This document shows positions 1-5,118 of a stretch of DNA of 6,100 bases, in pieces. This DNA is from Clostridia bacterium (lineage in GTDB: Bacteria; Bacillota_A; Clostridia; Christensenellales; Aristaeellaceae). The stretch covers positions 1 to 6,100 of the forward strand of contig BNUH01000133.1 of assembly GCA_025997215.1 (NCBI GenBank). The letters are read 5' to 3'. The translations under genes were made by a program, and so were the position numbers. The notes below the pieces were generated by a model. That model did not search any database. It worked only from the letters and a program-made list of their open reading frames with translations, and was not told the origin of the DNA. The first letter of the stretch is position 1. Every line of letters starts with the position of its first letter.

Positions 1-225
1 CTCTTTATTATTCTAATTGTATATATGGATCTTGCGCATTGTGTTTGTATAGTATATTATGTTGGGTAGTTGGATTGGTGCGTGGTGGAATGGGTCGAGC
101 GCACCAGTTTAGAGGTGAAGTATATCTGCCATTTTTTGTTGCTTTTGCCGGAGATACCGCCATCGGCTTAGCATCCCAAATTGATTAGAGCATAGCAAGA
201 CAGGAAAAGCGGCGGTAGTTTCTTC
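1..225. other. No recognisable gene; AT-rich flank of the prophage remnant
   Basis: I find no ORF with a convincing start, ribosome site or family resemblance here. The minus-strand frame that runs to position 109 is only the run-on of a broken gene that starts at 405. A 7-bp inverted repeat (TGGTGCG at 76-82, CGCACCA at 100-106, 17-nt spacer) is the only structure noted, and nothing suggests a role for it. The stretch is probably degraded prophage or host intergenic DNA. Confidence 0.4.
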
Positions 226-226
226 A

Positions 227-367
227 TGGGTGCTGCAGGCGTATGACGCAAAAAAGGATTTGTATGCCGCGACCGCCAGCCAAATGTTCAATGTGCCTAT
301 CGAATCCGTGACTAAAGGCAGTGAACTCCGGCAGCGCGGTAAGGTGGGAGGTTTAGCCTGTATCGCA
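227..367 (+). pseudogene. Fragment of phage family-A DNA polymerase
   Basis: The plus frame starting at the Trp codon at 227 reads WVLQAYDAKKDLYAATASQM, followed by a valine-proline stretch and then ELRQRGKVGGLAC. This matches the conserved block of phage DNA polymerase I-like (family A) enzymes: the Asp-Leu-Tyr-Ala-x-x-Ala-Ser-Gln-Met-Phe segment and the Leu-Arg-Gln-x-Gly-Lys-Val-x-Glu-Leu-Ala segment of the polymerase domain. Where the family has Gly-Tyr-x-Gly next, this frame turns into unrelated sequence near 365. Upstream of 227 there is no similarity, and a stop lies at 182-184. Only about 45 residues of a protein normally over 600 long remain, so it has no function. The GTG at 230 is an ordinary internal valine codon, not a start. 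The identification rests on remembered family motifs. Confidence 0.65.
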
Positions 368-405
368 CAAGCCTTTTTGTTTGGTTCCAGCATAATAACC
401 CGCAC
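363..405 (-). pseudogene. 5' end of a broken minus-strand phage/element gene
   Basis: A GTG at 403-405 sits 7 nt downstream of a clean AAGGAG (413-418) and below a good promoter (437-464), so this is a genuine gene start. The first residues, MRVIMLEPNKKACAIQ, resemble the N-terminus of DUF3846-type proteins found in phages and conjugative elements (hydrophobic strand, then Glu-Pro-x-Lys); this match is tentative. After about 15 codons the frame crosses into the antisense of the polymerase fragment. The frame stays open to 109, but residues beyond about 16 are an artefact of that junction. The gene is a remnant that has lost nearly its whole body. Any transcript from the intact promoter would yield a nonsense peptide. 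Confidence 0.45.
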
Positions 406-412
406 AACAACA

Positions 413-418
413 CTCCTT
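413..418 (-). promoter_or_regulatory. Ribosome binding site AAGGAG of the broken gene at 405
   Basis: AAGGAG on the minus strand lies 7 nt before the GTG at 403-405. It fixes this GTG as the start and shows that a real gene once began here. Confidence 0.6.
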
Positions 419-436
419 ACTTATATTAATAGTATA

Positions 437-464
437 ACTATAACATATAGCCTTGCTAAGTCAA
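437..464 (-). promoter_or_regulatory. Sigma-A-type promoter, extended -10
   Basis: On the minus strand, -35 TTGACT (459-464) and -10 TATAGT (437-442) are separated by 16 nt, with a TG one base before the -10. The promoter lies just upstream of the RBS and GTG at 405. A short dyad, ATAGT-ATA-ACTAT (429-441), overlaps the -10 and could be an operator, though this is weak in AT-rich sequence. Confidence 0.6.
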
Positions 465-480
465 CCAAAGATTTCCTGGT

Positions 481-530
481 AAAACAAAACTCCCGCAGGA
501 TGTTCAATACATACCTACGGGAGTTGTTTT
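481..530 (-). terminator. Rho-independent terminator after the TnpW-like gene
   Basis: Arms at 488-499 and 514-525 form a 12-bp stem with a 14-nt loop. The single non-Watson-Crick position (496/517) is a G-U wobble in minus-strand RNA but a C-A mismatch in plus-strand RNA, so the hairpin suits minus transcription. It is followed on that strand by TTGTTTT and begins about 15 nt after the stop codon at 540-542. Confidence 0.8.
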
Positions 531-539
531 CATTTTCTG

Positions 540-710
540 TCATGTCTGCGCTATTTTACTTTCATATTCGCGAAGTATTATGCGCTTTAGGATATCTTCC
601 AACTTTTCCTTACCTGCGAAATACGAGTGTACTATGAATGTTGAGCCATTGACATGGTATTCTGTCACTACTGGAGATTCATTCTTTTGTTCTGGCGCGG
701 TATTATACAT
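540..710 (-). CDS. Small 56-residue protein, TnpW-like (transposon/phage accessory family)
   Basis: The gene runs from ATG at 708-710 to TGA at 540-542. A near-perfect AAAAGGAGG (716-724) precedes it by 5 nt and a terminator follows directly, so this is a complete single-gene unit despite its size. The product begins MYNTAPEQKNESPVVTEYHV, continues with a beta-type segment (NGSTFIVHSYFAGKEKLEDI) and ends in a charged helix (LKRIILREYESKIAQT). That layout, a polar N-terminus, then Gly-x-Thr-x-x-x-Val-x-x-x-Phe, then a Glu-x-x-x-Asp/Glu-x-Leu-x-x-Ile helix, is what I recall for TnpW-like small proteins of clostridial transposons, conjugative elements and phages, whose function is unknown. There is no signal peptide or membrane segment. 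The gene call is firm; the family name is tentative. Confidence 0.75.
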   Translation of the reverse strand: MYNTAPEQKNESPVVTEYHVNGSTFIVHSYFAGKEKLEDILKRIILREYESKIAQT

Positions 711-734
711 GCGCTCCTCCTTTTCAAATATAAA

Positions 735-755
735 TGGCGGCTTATTATGCCGCCA
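735..755 (-). terminator. Hairpin after the tail-protein remnant, probable terminator
   Basis: A perfect 7-bp GC-rich stem (735-741 with 749-755, TGGCGGC/GCCGCCA) closes a 7-nt AT loop, about 45 nt past the stop of the tail gene on the minus strand. It is followed by TTTATATTTG, which is T-rich but not a clean run. It may end the tail operon, leaving read-through for the 56-residue gene that has no obvious promoter of its own. Confidence 0.5.
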
Positions 756-799
756 CTGGTTCAGATATTTTGTGTTTCTTCTATATATATGGGTGTAAT

Positions 800-1534
800 C
801 TACAGCGACGTTATAACGCTGATCAACTGTTCCATCACATCAGCTCGCGGGCGATTATGACCCAGCGGCAGCCATGTCGGAATTGGATTGTCGAACGTGC
901 CGCTCGCCTCAAACGCGTTTACATAAATGATTATCGCATCCACCGCCCTCCGCAGTTCCTCAACGTGAAACGGCCAATCTCGTACCTGCGTCTGCCCCGA
1001 TATAATAGGGGTTGACCATACGACAGTGGACATGCCATAATAATGACGGATCGCATTGATCATACTGCGGAGCGTCAGAATATGCGTCGCTTTCACATGC
1101 GTTTGATTCGCGACAATATCCTCCAGCGGGTTATCAAGGATCATTATGTTTCGCGTTATGCTTGAACTGCTGCCAGCGTCATTATCTGCCCTGATGAGTG
1201 CAGTCGTAATGCCGATTGACTGCGATTCAGATTGGAACACAACCGCCTCGCCATTTCCGATGCTTCCATTCGGATGGAATAGTGTCGGATTGTTCGCGCA
1301 GTCCTGCCAATCACCTGAGCCAATCTTCACGGAAACACGCTGCACACGTGAATCAGGCATACCGCCGGTTGTGATGAGAAAGCGCGGGTTCCGGTTATAG
1401 ATCGTACCACCTTGCGCAGGAGCCGTCACAACTGGAGTATTCGGGCTGCTCATCCGCTGGATGATGTTCGAGACTGTATAGCCGGACATTGCCTCAAGAA
1501 TATCGACTGCGGCAATGCGATACCGTGTTCGCAA
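800..1534 (-). pseudogene. C-terminal part of a phage tail/baseplate or host-contact protein (N-terminus lost)
   Basis: The frame ends at TAG 800-802 and stays open upstream to 1666; TTG at 1532-1534 is merely the first start-like codon and has no convincing ribosome site. Thr/Ser-rich text typical of beta-sandwich tail domains (TSLTTVTTSELSGLYSVTPS, then NTDGLRTRYR) continues upstream of it to about 1620, where terminase sequence on the other strand takes over, so the true N-terminus is lost. From the TTG, residues 31-135 look like an Ig/FN3-like domain (SSPNTPVVTAPAQGGTIYNR, RVSVKIGSGDWQDC). Residues 144-162 and 181-201 are two copies of a motif Gln-Thr-x-Val-Lys/Arg-x3-4-His-Ile/Val-x-x-Leu-Arg-x-x-Val/Ile-Asn/Asp-Ala-Ile, a module seen at the ends of clostridial phage tail and surface proteins. 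It probably acted at the virion tail tip. Expression is doubtful without an upstream gene. Confidence 0.6.
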
Positions 1535-1609
1535 TCCATCCGTGTTTGACGGAGTAACACTATATAAGCCGCTTAGTTCGGAAGTCGTTACCGTAGTGAG
1601 CGAGGTATA

Positions 1610-1650
1610 AGCCGTCCAAGACGTATTCGGCGCGGTACTTTGTAGACGAA
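1610..1650. other. Recombination junction: tail gene meets terminase gene
   Basis: Plausible tail-protein sequence on the minus strand extends up to about 1620-1635. Plausible terminase sequence on the plus strand (YSARYFVDEMQMQGF) starts at about 1624. Neither has an intact 5' end, so two unrelated phage genes are joined here head-inside. No inverted repeat, IS end or long direct repeat shared with the right-hand junction near 5120 was visible, which suggests illegitimate recombination rather than transposition. Confidence 0.5.
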
Positions 1651-1938
1651 ATGCAAATGCAAGGGTTTACAATGGTTAGGGCGATACAAGGCGCGAAAAC
1701 TCTGTCTTTGCCTATGCAAATGTTAGGGCAAGACCTAAAAGCGCACAAGGTTATATACAACAATAACCCTATTTTGAAATGGTGCTTGACGAATACGGGC
1801 GTGCAGACCGACCGCAACGGTAATATTGTACCCGTGAAAAACCAATCGCCGCGACAGCGGATTGACGGCACGGCGGCATTGCTTGATTGTTATGTGGGGC
1901 TTTATGAACACTATACAGAATTTACGGGGGCGATTTAA
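1624..1938 (+). pseudogene. terL: C-terminal fragment of phage terminase large subunit (TerL)
   Basis: The last ~104 residues of an HK97-type large terminase are present: ARYFVDEMQMQGFTMVRAIQ, GAKTLSLPMQMLGQDLKAHK, then YNNNPILKWCLTNTGVQTDR and the RIDGTAALLDCYVGLYEHY end. In the intact enzyme (roughly 500-600 residues) the N-terminal ATPase drives DNA into the procapsid and the C-terminal RNase H-like nuclease cuts the concatemer. Here the ATPase and most of the nuclease are missing. What remains is the distal nuclease region with the conserved Asn-Pro-x-Leu-x-Trp and Arg-Ile-Asp-Gly segments; the Asp of the latter is usually part of the nuclease site. ATG at 1651 could start a 95-residue peptide but is an internal Met of the family. 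The stop TAA (1936-1938) overlaps the next start by one base (TAATG), the original operon spacing. It lies on the strand opposite the tail genes. Confidence 0.8.
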
Positions 1939-2303
1939 TGAAACTCAAAGACAAGAAAATCGAGATTTTGCAACCGACTTACACCAAAGACGCAAGCGGT
2001 TTTCAGACCGAGCATTTAACGCCTATCGCGCCGCCCGTGTGGGCGTACTACCGCCAATTATCTGGTAAAGAGATTTTCACAAACGCCGCGACCACGGCGA
2101 CCGAGGACGTGTTATTTGTCGTGAACTACCGCAAGGGCTTGACGACGCGGCACGTTTTACGTTTTCGTGGGGTACTCTATAACATTACCCGCGTTGACGA
2201 TTTTCAAGGGTATAAACAGGATTTGACGCTGTATGCGCGGGGGAGGGGGGTAACTATTTTCTTAATGCGGGACTTTTTTCACTTATTTTGTAAACGTGAT
2301 TAA
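1938..2303 (+). CDS. Phage head closure / head-tail adaptor protein (SPP1 gp16-like), C-terminus probably replaced
   Basis: The 121-residue product starts MKLKDKKIEILQPTYTKDAS and contains VWAYYRQLSGKEIFTNAATT and a C-terminal strand set RHVLRFRGVLYNITRVDDFQ. This is the head-closure family pattern: an N-terminal strand, Val-Trp-Ala, Leu-Ser-Gly-Lys-Glu-Ile/Phe, then Ile/Leu-Arg-Phe-x-Gly-x-x-Tyr-x-Ile. In the virion such proteins form a ring below the portal that seals the packaged genome and docks the tail. The start overlaps the terminase stop (TAATG), with a G-rich ribosome site about 8 nt upstream. The expected fold ends near residue 100 (QDLTLYA). The last ~20 residues (VTIFLMRDFFHLFCKRD at the end) are unlike the family and lie antisense over the 3' end of the 123-residue gene, so the natural end was probably lost. 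The portal gene expected downstream is absent. Confidence 0.75.
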   Translation: MKLKDKKIEILQPTYTKDASGFQTEHLTPIAPPVWAYYRQLSGKEIFTNAATTATEDVLFVVNYRKGLTTRHVLRFRGVLYNITRVDDFQGYKQDLTLYARGRGVTIFLMRDFFHLFCKRD

Positions 2304-2625
2304 GCGACGCAGGATTATTAGGAATATGTCCTGCTACAATCATTGCCCCTTTATATTGCCCGTTTGTCACATATATGCCTGAATCAGAAGAAAATATATG
2401 CTTCAAGCCATAGCTTGTGTGTTTATTGTTCACGGAGTTAATGCGTATAATTTTTTCTTCTATCCAATCAAGTAACTTGCATTGAATATCCGCAGGTAAA
2501 TCCAAAAATCTTACTGGACATTCTTCTTCAATTCCGGTTGCGTCTACATTCATCGACTTTGCCCACGATAAAGCCTCATGCGAATTTCTCCAAGCGGTTG
2601 AATATTGTTCTAAAATATCAGACAT
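2254..2625 (-). CDS. Unrecognised 123-residue protein, third gene of the R-M operon
   Basis: ATG at 2623-2625 follows AAAAGGAG (2633-2640) by 7 nt; the gene starts 22 nt after the endonuclease stop and ends at TAG 2254-2256. It is therefore likely co-transcribed with the two R-M genes. The N-terminal half is helical and acidic (MSDILEQYSTAWRNSHEALS; LPADIQCKLLDWIEEKIIRI). The C-terminal half has a distinctive pattern, TSYGLKHIFSSDSGIYVTNG followed by QYKGAMIVAGHIP and NHVYKISEKSPALRK. I recall similar Tyr-Gly-Leu-Lys-His...Thr/Ser-Asn-Gly-x-Phe/Tyr-Lys-x-Ala-Met proteins of unknown function in Firmicute phages and mobile elements, but cannot name a family. There are no catalytic motifs, membrane segments or signal peptide. 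It could be a phage gene caught at the edge or an R-M accessory protein; it lacks the helix-turn-helix look of a controller protein. Confidence 0.7.
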   Translation of the reverse strand: MSDILEQYSTAWRNSHEALSWAKSMNVDATGIEEECPVRFLDLPADIQCKLLDWIEEKIIRINSVNNKHTSYGLKHIFSSDSGIYVTNGQYKGAMIVAGHIPNNPASLNHVYKISEKSPALRK

Positions 2626-2632
2626 TATTATT

Positions 2633-2640
2633 CTCCTTTT
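2633..2640 (-). promoter_or_regulatory. Ribosome binding site AAAAGGAG of the third operon gene
   Basis: AAAAGGAG on the minus strand lies 7 nt before ATG 2623-2625. It lies in the short gap after the endonuclease stop (2648-2650), so this gene can be translated independently of its upstream neighbour. Confidence 0.65.
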
Positions 2641-2647
2641 TTAATCA

Positions 2648-3733
2648 TTATACGGCAATAGTCGCCCTTTCCATAAAGCAATCAAGAAATTCCTCTGTCA
2701 CGCTCTGGCGGTTAAGGTTGCGTTTTTCGCAGATATAATACAATTCCTCAACGGCAGAATACGGAAAATATAAAGCATTTAAGGATTTGAAAATATCCTT
2801 GCTTGCTTCTTTGACAACGTGTTGTCTATCATCGTCGAGGGCAACTATGACATAACGCGTTTGAAACATCGGCAACTTTTCCTTGAAATTCAACATACGG
2901 GTTAATCCGCTTGTTACCCCGGTACTATGTTCAACTTCCATAATAGCGGGCATAAGCCGCCCATTTTGAAACCAAATACAATCAATGAACGCGCCCGCTT
3001 GCGCCGCGCCGTCAAAAGACCGTACCATATTTTCATCTTGTAGGCTTTTAACAATGCCGTCGTGCTCAATTAAAGGCCTGTCGTTATAAATAATGCCTTT
3101 ATCATTTTGGGCTATCCAAGTACGAAAGCCCAAATGCAAGCCTATCAAATACAGGGCAATTTGAATTTGTGTATGCCGACGCGCTACATTAACATCTATT
3201 CCCGCTCCTACTAATTCGGGCGGCAAAACCAAGTCATAAGAAACCGTTTGTAATGGTATCTCACTTATAGCGACATTTGTTTCTTTTTCAGCTAAAACGC
3301 CGTTTCTATGTGGCTCTGACGGTATCCACATTAAATGTTTGTGTCCGTGCTTTATTTCCACGTTTCCGGCTATATCCTCAATACGTCCCGGATAACAGAA
3401 ATAGAATTGCGGCGTGTGGGCAATAAGACTTTCAAAAACCGAACGTGTGTTATAGCTTGCGCCAAGAACTCTATCAATATTGACAGGTTGATTTTCTGAA
3501 AAGGCGTTTGCAACACGCCAAATTAACTGGCTTGAAATACTTTCAGTCCTTGCGCCGTTTTCTGTTTCGCCTTTTGCGGGCGACCATCGTTTAATAGCTA
3601 TGGGACCTTCAGGCAAAGTCACATCGACAACGCGAATAAGCCCCTTTGTTCGCGGGTTAATATATTGATAATTTTGATTTTTCGGCAACTGACGAATAGC
3701 CGACACCAAGTTAGCCGCCGTTATTTTTTGCAT
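2648..3733 (-). CDS. Putative type II restriction endonuclease, PD-(D/E)XK-like fold
   Basis: The 361-residue protein starts at ATG 3731-3733, 13 nt inside the end of the methyltransferase gene and preceded by GGAGG, so translation is coupled; it ends at TAA 2648-2650. The C-terminal third looks catalytic: LYLIGLHLGFRTWIAQNDKG (195-214), FIDCIWFQNGR with Asp251, then AIMEVEHSTGVTSGLTRM with Glu266 and Glu268, and a following YVIVALDDDR strand (294-303). This is the Leu-Gly-x-x-x-Trp-Ile-Ala-x-Asn-Asp, Ile-Asp-x-x-Trp, Glu-Val-Glu-His-x-Thr...Gly-Leu-x-Arg-Met arrangement of a PD-(D/E)XK-type nuclease group, in which the usual catalytic lysine position is His or an adjacent residue. Residues 1-190, including CYPGRIEDI and KHGHKHLMWIPSEPH, are presumably DNA recognition. 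Pairing with a C5 methyltransferase argues for cleavage of the same site when unmethylated. No frameshift is visible. The recognition site cannot be read from the sequence. Confidence 0.75.
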   Translation of the reverse strand: MQKITAANLVSAIRQLPKNQNYQYINPRTKGLIRVVDVTLPEGPIAIKRWSPAKGETENGARTESISSQLIWRVANAFSENQPVNIDRVLGASYNTRSVFESLIAHTPQFYFCYPGRIEDIAGNVEIKHGHKHLMWIPSEPHRNGVLAEKETNVAISEIPLQTVSYDLVLPPELVGAGIDVNVARRHTQIQIALYLIGLHLGFRTWIAQNDKGIIYNDRPLIEHDGIVKSLQDENMVRSFDGAAQAGAFIDCIWFQNGRLMPAIMEVEHSTGVTSGLTRMLNFKEKLPMFQTRYVIVALDDDRQHVVKEASKDIFKSLNALYFPYSAVEELYYICEKRNLNRQSVTEEFLDCFMERATIAV

Positions 3734-4920
3734 ACATTATCCTCCAAAAATACCCGGATTGTTTTTGCTATGCCGTCCGATAATAGAAAAGGCACGCCGT
3801 TACCAATAGTCTTAAACATATCAGAAAGCGTCATATCCGGCGGCAACTCAAAGTCTTTCGGTAATGACTGTATCGCCATAGCTTCCGCAGCCGAGATACG
3901 CCGCGCCTTATACGGGTGTAAATGTACTTCGTTGTTGCCGTATGCCGCCGTGGGAGAATAGCGGTAACGGTGAAGCCTTTTATATGACTTGCGACTAACA
4001 TCGCCCTCCGGAACAGTACGCATTTTTTCAATGCCGCCGCGCGGTGTAAAATGCGCCGCCCCGTTCGGGTGATTTTCAACATCGTTTTTATCGAACCAGT
4101 ATTGAACCGTTAGCAACTCTTTTGTTTCGTCAAATGACGGGGTTATATCGTCACCGAAATCGTTTGTGCCACTCCACGGCAACCGCTTTATTTCTTCCGC
4201 GTTATACTTCGTGAACTGTTCCCACGGAAAAGCGGTTATTGTTTCAGACACCGCCGCCCCTACCGTTAGCAACTCACTCTTAACACCAAAAAATAAAACA
4301 CGTTCTCTATCTTGTGGTACGCCAAATTCAAGCGCATTACAAAGACGCTCACTTGTGGAATAGCCGACTTTGTGCAACTTACTTTTCAATTCATCAAAAT
4401 AAGCCCTATGTCTTGCCGTACTCCAAAGCCCTTTGACGTTTTCAAACAAGAAAAAGTCCGGCATAATGTCCGCGATTAGGGTTACATACGCAAGCGACAA
4501 TTTGCCATTTAGCCCGTTTGAACCTTTATTTTTACCCGCGATTGAAAAATCCGGAGAAGGGGGACCGCCTATAAACCCAACAAGACGACCGCTATTTCTT
4601 GTTTCCTCAACCAACCGTCGCAATTCCTCTTTGCGTCCGTTTAGAAAGTCATTTATATCTAAATTGTAGTAGCCGTATTTAGGTGTTGGCATACCCATTT
4701 TAGCGCGTGAATATTTATATGCACTTAAAAACGAGAGCGAAATCTCGTTGACAAAAGCAACGTCGAACCCCTCGCTTTCAAAGCCCAAGTCCAAGAACCC
4801 ACTACCCGAAAAGAACGAAAATATAACGGGGCTATTTTGCGTTGCGCCATATTCCGTTGACACGCCTTTGTTCGTTCGTGCCGCAGACGGCACGTTATTA
4901 GTCTTGTTTGCTTTACTCAT
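3721..4920 (-). CDS. dcm: DNA (cytosine-5) methyltransferase of the R-M system, catalytic Cys read as Ser
   Basis: The 399-residue enzyme would methylate C5 of cytosine in the R-M recognition site using S-adenosylmethionine. Motifs in order: I, FSFFSGSGFLDLGFE (34-48, SAM loop); IV, GFIGGPPSPDFSIAG (115-129); VI, FLFENVKGL (157-165, Glu-Asn-Val); VIII, VPQDRERVLFFG (201-212, Gln-x-Arg-x-Arg); a target-recognition region at about 215-325; IX, ARRISAAEAMAIQSLP (339-354); X, IGNGVPFLLSDGIAKTI (372-388). Family members have Pro-Pro-Cys in motif IV, where the cysteine attacks C6 of the target base; here residue 122 is Ser (TCT, one transversion from TGT). Everything else looks intact. I chose ATG 4918-4920 rather than 4980 because the promoter -10 lies at 4966-4971, so the longer start would precede the transcript, and AAAGGGG stands about 10 nt before 4920. 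The stop overlaps the endonuclease start. Without Cys, activity should be lost or much reduced. Confidence 0.92.
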   Translation of the reverse strand: MSKANKTNNVPSAARTNKGVSTEYGATQNSPVIFSFFSGSGFLDLGFESEGFDVAFVNEISLSFLSAYKYSRAKMGMPTPKYGYYNLDINDFLNGRKEELRRLVEETRNSGRLVGFIGGPPSPDFSIAGKNKGSNGLNGKLSLAYVTLIADIMPDFFLFENVKGLWSTARHRAYFDELKSKLHKVGYSTSERLCNALEFGVPQDRERVLFFGVKSELLTVGAAVSETITAFPWEQFTKYNAEEIKRLPWSGTNDFGDDITPSFDETKELLTVQYWFDKNDVENHPNGAAHFTPRGGIEKMRTVPEGDVSRKSYKRLHRYRYSPTAAYGNNEVHLHPYKARRISAAEAMAIQSLPKDFELPPDMTLSDMFKTIGNGVPFLLSDGIAKTIRVFLEDNVCKK

Positions 4921-4965
4921 ATCCGGCACGCCCCTTTCGTTTATAGACAATCTTATACATATTAC

Positions 4966-4994
4966 ATTATAACACATCACGACCGAAAAAGCAA
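4966..4994 (-). promoter_or_regulatory. Sigma-A-type promoter of the R-M operon
   Basis: On the minus strand, -35 TTGCTT (4989-4994) and -10 TATAAT (4966-4971) are spaced by 17 nt, with TG one base upstream of the -10. Transcription should begin near 4959, giving a leader of about 38 nt before the ATG at 4920. No second promoter was seen inside the operon, so the methyltransferase, nuclease and third gene are probably on one mRNA. No controller-protein box was seen. Confidence 0.75.
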
Positions 4995-5118
4995 CCCCCT
5001 ATTTTCGATTTTCAGCAAGTTTCGCGGGCTATCGTTTTTTAGCGTTTAGTAAATTCAAACGACAAATAAGCGACAAAACGAGCAGGCGTCAACAGATAAA
5101 CCCAGTAATACAGCGGTT
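4995..5118. other. Intergenic boundary between the R-M operon and the truncated tape-measure gene
   Basis: No gene is seen. CGACAAA occurs at 5060-5066 and again at 5071-5077, one helical turn apart, followed by CGAGC, which is a possible protein-binding pattern but weak. The right-hand recombination junction lies within this stretch or at its right edge (5115-5122), where tape-measure sequence stops. I see no IS terminal repeat or attachment-site pattern. Confidence 0.4.

Noticed and set aside
76..106. 7-bp inverted repeat TGGTGCG/CGCACCA as a recombination or terminator site
   Set aside because: The stem is short, the loop is 17 nt, no T-run follows and no matching copy was seen elsewhere in the window.
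109..405. 98-residue minus-strand frame as a complete gene
   Set aside because: Only the first ~15 codons have gene-like context. The rest is antisense to a recognisable polymerase fragment and has no family features.
230..637. 135-residue plus-strand frame as a complete gene
   Set aside because: The polymerase block is internal family sequence, the GTG is not a start, and after ~365 the frame runs through the promoter, the terminator and the antisense of the 56-residue gene.
1146..1400. 84-residue plus-strand frame
   Set aside because: It is antisense to the tail-protein domain, with no ribosome site or recognisable features.
1560..1871. 103-residue minus-strand frame
   Set aside because: It is antisense to the terminase fragment, whose protein pattern is clear on the plus strand; its Cys-rich translation fits no family.
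3831..4082. 83-residue minus-strand frame rich in Arg
   Set aside because: It lies wholly within the methyltransferase gene in another frame. The intact motifs IX and X show which frame is real.
4921..4980. N-terminal extension of the methyltransferase to ATG 4980
   Set aside because: The promoter -10 and predicted transcript start lie inside this stretch, there is no ribosome site before 4980, and the extension has no family similarity.
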